The translations under genes were made by a program, and so were the position numbers. From Tissierellia bacterium (GTDB lineage Bacteria > Bacillota > Clostridia > Tissierellales > Tepidimicrobiaceae), in NCBI GenBank assembly GCA_012735215.1, contig JAAYHX010000021.1, forward strand, positions 1-64,000: 64,000 nucleotides of DNA, written 5' to 3'. This document shows positions 24,621 to 32,979 of the stretch, in pieces. Below the pieces are notes generated by a model. The model saw only the letters and a list, made by a program, of their open reading frames with translations, did not search any database and was not told the DNA's origin. How positions within the stretch are numbered: the stretch's first letter is position 1; every line of letters starts with the position of its first letter.

Positions 24621-26384
24621 ATGAATCTATTTAATATACAGGAATCAGTTCAGGGGGTAGCTGAGGCAATTTCTGCTGTACTAGATGTGGACGTTACAAT
24701 TGTCGACAGCCATTTAAACCGTGTGGCTGCTACAGGAAAGTATAAGGACTTGATTGGAGAAAAACTCCCTAAAGATTGTTTCTTTGAGTTGGTATCTAAA
24801 CAAAAAGAACCGGAGTTTGTAGATAAGCCCAATATAAGCAGTAAATGCATACCCTGTAGCTTAAGGGGCAAATGCGATGAGCTAGCTACTATTGGATATC
24901 CCATTTTGCATAAGGGAGAACTTTTAGGAGTCATAGGTCTTATTGCTTTTAATGAGACACAGAGAAACAAGATATATCGTGATTATGATTCCCTAATAGT
25001 ATTTCTAGGAAAATTAGGGGAACTGTTAGCAGGTACTTTACAGTATATAAGGACCATAAACGAGCTGACTATACAGAGCCAAGAGATAAAGATGATAGTA
25101 AACGGGCTGGAAAATGGTATAATCTGCGTAGATAATGAGGGAAATATTAAGTTTATAAACTTAAAAGTAGAAGGCCTTCTAAAAATGAAAGGTCATGACC
25201 TAATAAACAAGTCAATTTACCATGTCATCCCAGAACTTAAGGCTTATCAGAATAGTCAAATTCCTGCCGAGATTAAGATATCTGTAGGGGGAAAGAGGAA
25301 GAGCTTTATTATAAGGACTATTCCTGTAATGGTAGGAGATCAAAAGGTAAGCCATATTATGGAACTTAATAAGACTTCCCATATGGTGGCTGATGCCTAC
25401 AGGCTTATAGGGGGTACCAGAAGGGTTTCCTTTGAACAGATTATAGGAGACAGTCCTAAGATTGCTGAGGTGAAGGATATAGCTAGAAAGGTAGCATCTA
25501 GTAAGTCGGCGGTTTTATTAACAGGAGAAAGTGGGACAGGCAAGGAGCTATTTGCCAGAGCTATACACGATGCTAGCAACAGGAGCCATATGCCCTTTGT
25601 AGCCATAAACTGTGCCTCTATACCTGATAACTTGTTGGAAAGTGAACTGTTTGGCTATGAAGGAGGGGCCTTTACTGGGGCCAGCAAGCAAGGGCAGATG
25701 GGTAAGCTGGAACTAGCTAATGGAGGTACTTTATTTCTAGATGAGATTGGGGATTTGCCACTCCACTTACAGCCTAAACTATTAAGGGTGCTGCAGGATG
25801 GAGTGTTTATGAGATTAGGGGGCAAGGAATATATATCTGTTGATTTTAGGCTGATAGCTGCCACCAACAAGGATTTAAAAGAGATGATAAAGAGCGGAGA
25901 ATTTAGAGAAGACCTATACTACCGATTGAATGTAATTCCTATTCATATCCCACCGTTAAGGGAGCGGATAGAGGATATAGATAAGTTAAGCGAATACCTG
26001 TTAGAGAAATACTGTTATATGTTGGGAATAAGCAAAAAATATTTTTCTGATGATGTAAAGAGAGCATTTTACAGATATAGGTGGCCTGGCAATGTAAGAG
26101 AGCTTGAAAATGTAGTTGAGTACCTTGTCAACATAGTAAAGGGTGATGAGATTAGGTTTGAGTACCTTCCCAGCAATATAAGGGACAGTGTAAAGGACTA
26201 CTCTACAAAAGTACACAGCCCATGTAATCTTAAGGATCTGTTGGATAAGTACGAAAGGGACATATTAGAATCATATTTGAAAACCTATGGTAATAGCACT
26301 GAGGATAAGGAGAAGATAGCATCTGTTTTAGGAATTAACCTATCTACCCTATACAGGAAATTAAATAAATATAATTTGCAATAA
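24621..26384 (+). CDS. sigma-54-dependent transcriptional activator (probable regulator of cyuA)
   Basis: The 587-residue bacterial enhancer-binding protein has an N-terminal sensory region (about 1-150) with a cysteine group (C53, and C76-x2-C79-x5-C85). A PAS domain (about 165-265) precedes the AAA+ domain with Walker A GESGTGKE (about 303-310), the sigma-54 contact loop GAFTGA (about 348-353) and the LFLDEIGDLP Walker B. The C terminus is a Fis-type helix-turn-helix (GINLSTLYRKLNKY). ATG 24621 is used because AAAGGATGTGG precedes it; TTG 24600 would add seven residues with no site. The next gene, cyuA, has a sigma-54 promoter, so this is its likely activator. Confidence 0.93.
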   Translation: MNLFNIQESVQGVAEAISAVLDVDVTIVDSHLNRVAATGKYKDLIGEKLPKDCFFELVSKQKEPEFVDKPNISSKCIPCSLRGKCDELATIGYPILHKGELLGVIGLIAFNETQRNKIYRDYDSLIVFLGKLGELLAGTLQYIRTINELTIQSQEIKMIVNGLENGIICVDNEGNIKFINLKVEGLLKMKGHDLINKSIYHVIPELKAYQNSQIPAEIKISVGGKRKSFIIRTIPVMVGDQKVSHIMELNKTSHMVADAYRLIGGTRRVSFEQIIGDSPKIAEVKDIARKVASSKSAVLLTGESGTGKELFARAIHDASNRSHMPFVAINCASIPDNLLESELFGYEGGAFTGASKQGQMGKLELANGGTLFLDEIGDLPLHLQPKLLRVLQDGVFMRLGGKEYISVDFRLIAATNKDLKEMIKSGEFREDLYYRLNVIPIHIPPLRERIEDIDKLSEYLLEKYCYMLGISKKYFSDDVKRAFYRYRWPGNVRELENVVEYLVNIVKGDEIRFEYLPSNIRDSVKDYSTKVHSPCNLKDLLDKYERDILESYLKTYGNSTEDKEKIASVLGINLSTLYRKLNKYNLQ

Positions 26385-26410
26385 TGCAAATTAATTCTCA
26401 GAAATGAGAA
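26373..26410. promoter_or_regulatory. tandem inverted repeats, candidate upstream activator sites
   Basis: A perfect 8-bp inverted repeat (26373-26380 / 26385-26392, 4-base spacer) overlaps the activator's stop codon. A perfect 6-bp repeat (26395-26400 / 26405-26410, GAAA loop) follows it. Neither has a U-tract, so they are poor terminators. They lie about 150-190 bases upstream of the sigma-54 promoter, the usual distance for enhancer-binding protein sites. Confidence 0.45.
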
Positions 26411-26558
26411 ATTCTTAATCTTGCACAATTTAGTGAATATTCAAACAATATCCAATATAGATTTTGCAAAGTTGAGAAAATCCACATAACAATCCTGTGT
26501 TTTCATCTTTTCAATGACTAAATCTTCCCCTTTTTAATACTTATCATGGCTAAAAATC

Positions 26559-26575
26559 TTGGCATGTTTATTGCA
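26559..26575 (+). promoter_or_regulatory. sigma-54 (-24/-12) promoter of cyuA
   Basis: The sequence is T-TGGCAT-N5-TTGCA, with the invariant GG (26561-26562) and GC (26573-26574) exactly 12 bases apart. It differs from the TGGCAC-N5-TTGCW consensus at one position. The transcription start would be near 26586, about 30 bases before the cyuA ATG. Confidence 0.88.
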
Positions 26576-26617
26576 TTGAATATTAATAATAGGATTCATT
26601 TATAAGGGGGAGATATT

Positions 26618-27898
26618 ATGATCAATGAATCTTTGATCAGCAATCTATTAGAATTAGTAAAACAGGATGTTTTTCCAGCTTTAGGTTGTACTGAACCTAT
26701 AGCAGTAGCCTATGCTTCTGCTATGGCAAGAAAGCATTTTAATGGGACTTTAGATAATATCCTCATAAGGGTTAGCAAGAATATATATAAGAATGGCAAA
26801 TCTGTAATGATTCCAAAGGTTAATGAGTCAGGATTGGATTTGGCAGCTGCTTTGGGCTTTTTATCAGGAAATACAGACAAAGTATTCATGGTGTTGGAAA
26901 ATGTAGATGATGAATCCATAAAAGTTGCTCATGATATGATAAGCTCAGGCCAAGTTCAGGTTGAATATCTAAAGGATTCCCCAGATATATATGTATATGT
27001 GAAGGCTAGCGGTTCAGATAGTGTAGTTGAAGTGGGGTTAAAGGACAGTCATACCCATATAGATAGGATTATTGAAAATGGAAAGGTTATATATGAGGCA
27101 GAAGAGGATATGGGCCAGTCCATGTCAGCGAATTTTCTTAAGGACATGACCCTAAAGGATATTAGACAAGTTTGTGAGCTAATACCCATTGAGGAATTGG
27201 AGTTTATTGAGGATGGTATTGACATGAACAGGAAGGCTGCAGAAAAGGGGATGAATGAGCAGATAGGTATAAATATGGGTTATGCCTATTCAAAACTGTT
27301 AGAGAAAGGTAGATTGACTGAAGATTCTCCTACCAGGGCTAGGATTTTGACAGCAGCAGCCTGTGATGTTAGAATGAGCGGTGGAAATTGCCCAATTATG
27401 ACTAGTGGAGGTAGTGGAAATCAGGGACTAGGTGTAGTGCTTCCAATTGTAGTAGTAGGAGAAGATCAGGGGATTGAAAGGGAAAAGCTTTTGAGGGCAG
27501 TTTTGATGGGGCACCTAGTAAATAGATATGTGAAGACCTTTACAGGTAAGCTATCTGGCATGTGTGGTTGTGCAATTGCTGCTGGAATTGGGGCCAGTGC
27601 AGGGATTACATGGATGCTAGGAGGAGACGATGACAAAATAAGTGGAGCATGTACAAACATGCTGGCCAATTTAACTGGAATGATATGTGATGGTGCCAAG
27701 GAAACCTGTGCCTTGAAGCTATCTACTTCAGCTTGTGAGGCAGTTATATCAGCTTATTTGGCTAATGAGGGTGTAACAATTAGAAACAATGTAGGTATAG
27801 TGGGCAGTTCCATAGAAGAAACTATTAAGAATGTGGGAGTTTTAGCCAGGGAGAGCTTTAATGGTGTAGACGATTTGATCATAGACTTGATAGGGTAG
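26618..27898 (+). CDS. cyuA: L-cysteine desulfidase family protein
   Basis: The 426-residue protein belongs to the CyuA/YhaM (UPF0597, serine dehydratase alpha-like) family. These enzymes carry an oxygen-sensitive Fe-S cluster and convert L-cysteine to pyruvate, ammonia and sulfide. Conserved segments include PALGCTEPIAVAYA at the N terminus, MTSGGSGNQG (about 265-274) and the cysteine-rich 'LSGMCGCAIAAGIGASAG' and 'MICDGAKETCALK' blocks that hold cluster ligands. ATG 26618 follows AAGGGGGAGAT. It is transcribed from the sigma-54 promoter under control of the upstream activator. A related substrate such as serine cannot be excluded. Confidence 0.9.
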   Translation: MINESLISNLLELVKQDVFPALGCTEPIAVAYASAMARKHFNGTLDNILIRVSKNIYKNGKSVMIPKVNESGLDLAAALGFLSGNTDKVFMVLENVDDESIKVAHDMISSGQVQVEYLKDSPDIYVYVKASGSDSVVEVGLKDSHTHIDRIIENGKVIYEAEEDMGQSMSANFLKDMTLKDIRQVCELIPIEELEFIEDGIDMNRKAAEKGMNEQIGINMGYAYSKLLEKGRLTEDSPTRARILTAAACDVRMSGGNCPIMTSGGSGNQGLGVVLPIVVVGEDQGIEREKLLRAVLMGHLVNRYVKTFTGKLSGMCGCAIAAGIGASAGITWMLGGDDDKISGACTNMLANLTGMICDGAKETCALKLSTSACEAVISAYLANEGVTIRNNVGIVGSSIEETIKNVGVLARESFNGVDDLIIDLIG

Positions 27899-27945
27899 TA
27901 GCCATGAAATATCTCTTAAATAAATAGTAGATTATCTTCTAACAA

Positions 27946-27973
27946 TTGGAAAAAGGAAAGCTTTTGGTATAAT
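27946..27973 (+). promoter_or_regulatory. sigma-A type promoter of the Nudix gene
   Basis: TTGGAA (27946-27951), a 16-base spacer and TATAAT (27968-27973), 50 bases before the Nudix start. Confidence 0.5.
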
Positions 27974-27974
27974 A

Positions 27975-28010
27975 AATATAAGCGGCTATCTTAGTCGCTT
28001 ATATTTTATT
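27975..28010 (+). terminator. hairpin between cyuA and the Nudix gene
   Basis: A perfect 10-bp stem (27975-27984 with 27996-28005) and an 11-base loop, followed by TTATT. It could terminate cyuA transcripts, but it also overlaps the predicted transcript start of the Nudix gene, so it may be a 5'-UTR hairpin. The U-tract is weak. Confidence 0.45.
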
Positions 28011-28022
28011 GGAGGCGATGGG

Positions 28023-28637
28023 ATGATGGAAATAGGGGATATTGTAAAAAAGGTAAAAGGTAGGATACCACAGCCTATAGACATAAAACAGGAATATGCA
28101 GTAGTCATTCCTTTAATAGATATAAAGGGAAGATGGGAGATAATTTATGAAGTAAGAGCAAAGACTCTCAAAAGGCAGCCTGGTGAAATATCCTTTCCCG
28201 GAGGAAGAGTAGAAGCAGGTGAAAGCTGTAGAGAGGCTGCTATAAGGGAGACTATGGAAGAGCTAAATATAAAGAGGGAGAATATAAATTTAATAGGGGA
28301 ATTGGATTATTTAGTATCTAGGGACAATACTACCATCCATTCCTTTTTAGCTATAATTGAGAACATAGATATTGGGGATATTCATCCTGCTAAGGATGAA
28401 GTAGATCACATATTCACAGTTCCTGTTGACTTCTTTATAAATAATGAGCCTAAACTCTACTATATAGAACTGCATCCTGAAATTGACAATGATTTTCCAT
28501 ATAACTTAATACCTAATGGAAAGAATTATGATTGGAGAATAGGTAAATACTCCGTCTACTTTTATAATTACAATAATTATACAATATGGGGATATACGGC
28601 TAAGATGACCAAAAACTTTATAGATATTATAAAATAG
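28023..28637 (+). CDS. Nudix hydrolase, CoA pyrophosphatase type
   Basis: The 204-residue protein has the Nudix box G-x5-E-x7-R-E-x2-E-E (GGRVEAGESCREAAIRETMEEL, abridged) at about residues 60-81. Just before it is 'LKRQPGEISFPGG', characteristic of the CoA pyrophosphatase (UPF0035/NudL) branch. That branch splits CoA and its derivatives into phosphopantetheine and 3',5'-ADP. ATG 28023 has GGAGG seven bases upstream; ATG 28026 is equally possible. Confidence 0.88.
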   Translation: MMEIGDIVKKVKGRIPQPIDIKQEYAVVIPLIDIKGRWEIIYEVRAKTLKRQPGEISFPGGRVEAGESCREAAIRETMEELNIKRENINLIGELDYLVSRDNTTIHSFLAIIENIDIGDIHPAKDEVDHIFTVPVDFFINNEPKLYYIELHPEIDNDFPYNLIPNGKNYDWRIGKYSVYFYNYNNYTIWGYTAKMTKNFIDIIK

Positions 28638-28664
28638 CATAGATAGTATCCAAAAAATGAAAAT

Positions 28665-28703
28665 GGCTCCTTTCTGGCTTAGCTCTTTTGCCAGAAAGGA
28701 GCC
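28665..28703. terminator. strong bidirectional terminator
   Basis: A perfect 14-bp stem (28665-28678 with 28690-28703) and an 11-base loop, with T-rich tails on both strands. It serves the Nudix gene and the convergent CAP protein gene. Confidence 0.88.
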
Positions 28704-28743
28704 TTATATTTATTTTAGTGGGGAGTCTTTTCAAATGCTTAAA

Positions 28744-29541
28744 CTAATCAGTAAACATTTGTGTCCAGTAGGTTGTACCATTTGTTTCTACATATCCTAC
28801 ACCAATTTTTCCAAAGTTTACGTTTAGTATATTTGCCCTATGACCACTGGAGTTCATCCATCCATTCATTACAGATTCAGCGCTTCTATATCCTTTGGCT
28901 ATGTTTTCTCCTGCATACCTGTAACTGATGCCAAAGCTTCTCATCATTTGGAAGGGATCTCCATAGGTTGGAGATGTATGGCTAAAGTAATTTTTATCTG
29001 CCATATCCTGTGACTTAATTCTAGCAACCTTAGATAGCTCTTCACTAAATGTAAGAGGGGCTAGTCCAGCTTTTTGTCTTTCTAGATTAACAAGTCTTGC
29101 AACTTCTCTTTCAATGGATGAACTAGGGTTGTTAGTATTACTTGGTTTTTCTACTGGCTTACTTGGCTTTTCAGGTTGTGGATTGCTTGGCTGTTGTGGT
29201 TTTTCTTCAGGTTTCTTGGGTGTTTCTGGTTTTTGTGGTTGTTGTGGTTTTTCTTCAGGTGTTTCTGGTTCTGGATTTACTGGCTTTTCTGGTTCTTTTT
29301 GTTCATTGTTTTTGTCATTTCCTATATTATCAAAATCCCAATTGAATGTAGGTCTAAGTTTGATTATTATGTTGCTGAAGTAATTGCTTAAATCGCTGTT
29401 GAAATTAACTGTATACCTATTGCCATTTGGATTGAATAGTCTTGTTTTAGTTGTATAAGTAAGCCCTTGAGCCTGTCCTACTGTTGTAGACAATAGTAAA
29501 GCTGCTACTAAAGAAATAATAGTTTTCTTGCTGTTTTTCAT
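28744..29541 (-). CDS. secreted CAP/SCP domain protein (YkwD-like)
   Basis: The 265-residue exported protein starts with a signal peptide (MKNSKKTIISLVAALLLSTTVGQAQG; cleavage probable after AQA or nearby). A short beta-rich region, then a proline-, lysine- and glutamate-rich linker (about 75-140, PEKP/PQQP repeats) follow. The C-terminal CAP domain is at about 143-265, with 'EVARLVNLERQKAGLAPL', HTSPTYGDPF, 'YAGENIAKGY' and 'GHRANILN'. Such proteins are common in spore formers and are found at the cell surface or in the spore; the biochemical role is unknown. The ATG follows TAAGGAGGAAATT. The linker is probably a wall-spanning spacer. Confidence 0.93.
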   Translation of the reverse strand: MKNSKKTIISLVAALLLSTTVGQAQGLTYTTKTRLFNPNGNRYTVNFNSDLSNYFSNIIIKLRPTFNWDFDNIGNDKNNEQKEPEKPVNPEPETPEEKPQQPQKPETPKKPEEKPQQPSNPQPEKPSKPVEKPSNTNNPSSSIEREVARLVNLERQKAGLAPLTFSEELSKVARIKSQDMADKNYFSHTSPTYGDPFQMMRSFGISYRYAGENIAKGYRSAESVMNGWMNSSGHRANILNVNFGKIGVGYVETNGTTYWTQMFTD

Positions 29542-29683
29542 GATTAATTTCCTCCTTAAAATTTTAGACTGCTTTTCCAGACGATCCCCCTTTCAATTTT
29601 TTATTTCTTCACAGTATAACATTAAATTTTTCACTATTAAATCCTTAATATCTGGCATGGCAGTATAATATTAGCAAAGGATG

Positions 29684-29716
29684 AAAAAAATAAGTCCTGT
29701 ATAATACAGGACTTAT
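29684..29716 (-). terminator. terminator of tyrS
   Basis: A 12-bp stem (29690-29701 with 29705-29716) and a TAA loop, followed on the minus strand by a T-rich tract at 29683-29690. Confidence 0.88.
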
Positions 29717-29726
29717 GACTAAAATA

Positions 29727-30953
29727 TTATTTTATTCTTACTTGATGATATACCTTTTTGCCTTTTCTTATCATTAGCTTGCCATCTTTGAAGTCTTCTA
29801 ATGTAATTATTTTGCCAATGTCTGTTATCTTCACATCATCTATGGAAATGCCATTTTGCTCTACGAGCCTTCTGCCCTCACTATTGGATTTAGTAAGGCC
29901 TGTTCTTGTAAGCAAATCTAAAATGCCAATTCCTTCTTCAAATTCTGACTTATCAAATTCGGTAAAGGGAATTGAGCCTTCCTCTTTTCCACCCATGAAT
30001 AGGGACTTAGCTGCCTTTTCTGCTTTAGCAGCTTCTTCTTCACCGTGGGTCAGCTTAGTTACTTCAAAGGCTAATACTTCTTTTGCCTTGTTTATTTCAG
30101 CTCCTTCCAAAGCTCCTAATCTCCTTACTTCTTCCATAGGCAAGAAGGTAAGCAGTGCCAAGAATTTCTCCACATCCCTATCATCAGTATTTCTCAAGTA
30201 TTGATATAGCTCATAGGGAGAAGTCTTATCTGGGTCTAACCAGATAGCCCCCTTAGCTGTCTTACCCATCTTTTCCCCAGCAGCAGTAGTCAAGAGCTTT
30301 AAAGTCATGGCATATACTTTATCCTGCTCTAGCTTTCTGATTAGTTCATATCCTCCCAGGATATTAGACCACTGGTCGCTGCCTCCTACTTGTAATTTAC
30401 AGTTATATCTTCTGTATAATTGCAAATAATCATAGGATTGCATAAGCAGGTAGCTGAACTCAAAGAAGGTCAGACCCTTTTCTAACCTGTTTTTATAGCA
30501 ATCCATGGTCAGCATCCTGTTTACAGAAAAATGAACTCCTATTTCCCTCATGAATTCTAAGAAGTTTAAATCCAAAAGCCAATCTGCATTGTTTGCTAGT
30601 ATGGCCTTGCCCTCATCAAAGTCTAAAAATCTTTCAAACTGCTTCTTAAACCTAGCAGCATTAGCATCAATATCTTCCTTAGTAAGTATCTTCCTCATGT
30701 CTGTCCTTCCAGAAGGGTCCCCTATCATGGTGGTGCCTCCGCCTAATAGGGCAATTGGCCTATGTCCTGCCCTTTGGGCATGCATCATCACCATAATCTG
30801 TATGAAATGGCCTAGAGTTAAGCTATCAGCCGTAGCATCAAATCCAATATAGAAGGTTACTGATTTCTTTTCAAACAGTTCCCTTAGTTCATCCTCATAG
30901 GTTACCTGATCAATATAACCTCTCTCCTTCAGGATGTCGTATACGTTGCTCAT
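29727..30953 (-). CDS. tyrS: tyrosyl-tRNA synthetase
   Basis: This 408-residue class I synthetase charges tRNA-Tyr. The HIGH-type motif appears as TLGHF after TADS (about 39-47) and the KMSKS-type loop as KMGKT (about 227-231). '[13 protein letters not shown]' is the tyrosine/tRNA-specific segment, and an S4 RNA-binding domain occupies the last 65 residues. ATG 30953 ([14 protein letters not shown]) is chosen because AAGGAGGG lies upstream; TTG 30971 lies upstream of that ribosome site. Expression is controlled by the T-box leader just upstream. Confidence 0.96.
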   Translation of the reverse strand: MSNVYDILKERGYIDQVTYEDELRELFEKKSVTFYIGFDATADSLTLGHFIQIMVMMHAQRAGHRPIALLGGGTTMIGDPSGRTDMRKILTKEDIDANAARFKKQFERFLDFDEGKAILANNADWLLDLNFLEFMREIGVHFSVNRMLTMDCYKNRLEKGLTFFEFSYLLMQSYDYLQLYRRYNCKLQVGGSDQWSNILGGYELIRKLEQDKVYAMTLKLLTTAAGEKMGKTAKGAIWLDPDKTSPYELYQYLRNTDDRDVEKFLALLTFLPMEEVRRLGALEGAEINKAKEVLAFEVTKLTHGEEEAAKAEKAAKSLFMGGKEEGSIPFTEFDKSEFEEGIGILDLLTRTGLTKSNSEGRRLVEQNGISIDDVKITDIGKIITLEDFKDGKLMIRKGKKVYHQVRIK

Positions 30954-30978
30954 TATTTTCCCTCCTTGCAATATTTAT

Positions 30979-31018
30979 AAAAAAGGGTATCTTCTCATGT
31001 AAGGACGAGAAGATACCC
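30979..31018 (-). terminator. T-box-controlled terminator upstream of tyrS
   Basis: A 12-bp stem (30985-30996 with 31007-31018) and a U-tract on the minus strand at 30979-30984. It alternates with the antiterminator formed by the T-box sequence. Confidence 0.92.
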
Positions 31019-31205
31019 GTGGTACCACCTTAATTCGCACAAAGGCCTCTAATCATTTAACGCATGATGGACGCAATGGTTTCCCATTGAAGCTCCGGAT
31101 TCGTACTTCGCTCAGCTATTAGGTTATAGATCTCTCACCAAGCGATCTATTCTCTGTCATTTAACCATAGTTGAGCTACTGTAATCCTTCATTGCAGCCT
31201 ATTAT
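30979..31205 (-). promoter_or_regulatory. T-box leader of tyrS (tyrosine specifier)
   Basis: The minus strand holds the T-box core AAGGTGGTACCACG (complement of 31018-31031), whose bulge pairs with the uncharged tRNA acceptor end. The stem I signature GGTGAGAG lies near 31132-31140. A TAC codon at 31105-31103, followed by GAA, sits in the specifier-loop position and matches tyrosine. Uncharged tRNA-Tyr binding would stabilise the antiterminator and allow tyrS transcription. The 5' limit is approximate. Confidence 0.9.
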
Positions 31206-31261
31206 TTTATCTGGTATATTAATACATTTATTTAATATTGTCAAGGGGGAATTGTGGGGAA

Positions 31262-31639
31262 TTATTCTTCTACTACTAGCTCTAAGCTATTTTCCCACAA
31301 TCCATGGATATTGCAATAGCTGGTTGCATATAGGGTTCCAGATTTTTCTGCTTTAAATCTAGTGGTAACATAAGGTTCAGTAAATACTCCTTGCTCTCCG
31401 TGGCTTGAGAAGTTGTAAGAACCGACTTCTACTGGGAATTTTGCACCTTCTGGATGGAAGTATAATTTAATCCAAGCTATGTAGTGTTCTTGTGTATTTG
31501 GATGGGGGATTTCTTCCCCTATATTAATGTTTACTTCAATTACATCTCCTTTTTTGACCTTTTCTGGAGCATGAATTACTGGTACATGTTTTTCTCCTTT
31601 CCAATCTCCGCTTTGGTATAGATCGCCTATCTTTTTCAT
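31262..31639 (-). CDS. superoxide reductase (neelaredoxin-type)
   Basis: The 125-residue class II superoxide reductase reduces superoxide to hydrogen peroxide without making O2. Iron ligands are visible: H18 (EKHVPVIHAP, with H23), H46-P-H-type region (IPHPNTQEHYIAW) and the C-terminal C-x-x-H pair (SYCNIHGLW). The N-terminal desulforedoxin domain is absent. The ATG follows AGGAGGTAGG. Together with the flavodiiron protein it forms the oxygen defence of an anaerobe. It is divergent from an RNA methyltransferase gene. Confidence 0.94.
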   Translation of the reverse strand: MKKIGDLYQSGDWKGEKHVPVIHAPEKVKKGDVIEVNINIGEEIPHPNTQEHYIAWIKLYFHPEGAKFPVEVGSYNFSSHGEQGVFTEPYVTTRFKAEKSGTLYATSYCNIHGLWENSLELVVEE

Positions 31640-31656
31640 TGAACCTACCTCCTTGT

Positions 31657-31677
31657 TAAGATACTAATAATATCTTA
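31657..31677. promoter_or_regulatory. inverted repeat upstream of superoxide reductase
   Basis: TAAGATA-N7-TATCTTA is a perfect 7-bp inverted repeat beginning 18 bases before the superoxide reductase start. A repressor bound here would block transcription or initiation. No named regulator consensus is matched exactly. Confidence 0.35.
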
Positions 31678-31792
31678 TATTCTCTATATAGCTAATACCC
31701 AAATTGAAGAAAAATAACACAAAATTAAAGGTAAATGTTATACTTTTTAGGTATAATAAAGTAAAGTAGAAAAGTAGAGGAAGGAAGGTATT

Positions 31793-32926
31793 ATGGCAGA
31801 AATAGAATTAATAGCAACATCTACCTTTGGGCTAGAAGCAGTAGTAAAGAGGGAACTTATGGATCTAGGATATAAGGATCTTGTAGTAGAAAATGGAAAG
31901 GTTACCTTTAAGGCAAGGGAGAAGGATATACCAATTGTAAATTTATGGCTGAGAACAGCAGACAGGATACTACTTAAGATGGGGCAGTTTAAGGCTACAT
32001 CCTTTGAGGAGTTGTTTGAAAAGACCAAGGCCCTTCCTTGGGATGAATGGATTACAGAAGATGGAGAGTTTACTGTCAATGGCAAATCGGTAAATTCCAA
32101 GCTATTTAGCATTTCTGATTGTCAGGCAATTGTAAAGAAGGCAGTGGTGGAAAAGCTCAAGACCAGATATAAAACCGAGTGGTTCAAGGAAACAGGAGCT
32201 AAGTTTACCATTGAGGTTTCATTGCTGAAGGACATTGCTACCCTGACTATAGATACTTCAGGTGCGGGCTTACATAAGAGGGGCTATAGGACAAAAGGAG
32301 TAGAGGCTCCTTTAAAGGAAACCCTGGCAGCAGGTCTAATCCTTCTTAGCTATTGGAATAAGGATAGGTTGTTGGTGGATCCCTTCTGTGGATCGGGTAC
32401 AATCCCCATTGAAGCAGCTATGATTGGCAAAAATATGGCACCAGGCCTTAATAGAAATTTTGCTTCGGAACAATGGCCCAGGATAAAGAAAGAGTATTGG
32501 CATGGGGCTAGAAGACAGGCTTGGGATCTTATGCTTAAGGATGTTAAGTTGAATATTGTAGGTTCTGATATAGATGAGGAAGCAATAAAGGTAGCTCGGG
32601 AAAATGCTTATAACATTGGATTGGAAGAAGATATATTATTTATAAGGAAGAACTTTAGGAACTTTGACTTCAAGGAAGACTATGGTGTGATAATATGTAA
32701 TCCTCCCTATGGTGAAAGGATAGGAGAGAGAAAAGAAGTACAGGATATCTATAAGGATATGGGGAAAATCTTTGGCAAACTTTACACCTATTCAATTTAT
32801 GTTTTGACTTCCAATGAGAATTTTGAAAGGCTATACGGGAAAAAAGCAGATAAGAAGAGAAAGCTGTACAATGGAAGGATAAGGGTAGATTACTATCAAT
32901 ACCATGGACCTAGACCAAAATCATAG
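31793..32926 (+). CDS. THUMP-domain class I SAM-dependent RNA methyltransferase (RlmL/YpsC-like)
   Basis: The 377-residue protein has an N-terminal ferredoxin-like/THUMP region (about 1-160; 'IATSTFGLEAVVKREL', 'DCQAIVKKAVVEKL') and a methyltransferase domain with SAM motif VDPFCGSGTIPIEA (about 197-210). The catalytic motif is NPPYGERI (about 303-310), typical of N2-guanine methyltransferases such as RlmL, which modifies 23S rRNA. ATG 31793 follows GAGGAAGG. A TATAAT-like box lies near 31753. It is followed by the adenosyltransferase gene after 53 bases. Confidence 0.92.
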   Translation: MAEIELIATSTFGLEAVVKRELMDLGYKDLVVENGKVTFKAREKDIPIVNLWLRTADRILLKMGQFKATSFEELFEKTKALPWDEWITEDGEFTVNGKSVNSKLFSISDCQAIVKKAVVEKLKTRYKTEWFKETGAKFTIEVSLLKDIATLTIDTSGAGLHKRGYRTKGVEAPLKETLAAGLILLSYWNKDRLLVDPFCGSGTIPIEAAMIGKNMAPGLNRNFASEQWPRIKKEYWHGARRQAWDLMLKDVKLNIVGSDIDEEAIKVARENAYNIGLEEDILFIRKNFRNFDFKEDYGVIICNPPYGERIGERKEVQDIYKDMGKIFGKLYTYSIYVLTSNENFERLYGKKADKKRKLYNGRIRVDYYQYHGPRPKS

Positions 32927-32979
32927 TCATATATTAGCATAAGGAGTATAATTAAGGTAAAGGGATAAGGGGGCTGTAT

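Noticed and set aside
29114-29391. Long open frames opposite the CAP protein gene.
   Set aside because: They are antisense shadows of the proline-rich linker and give low-complexity Gly/Phe/Leu-rich translations.
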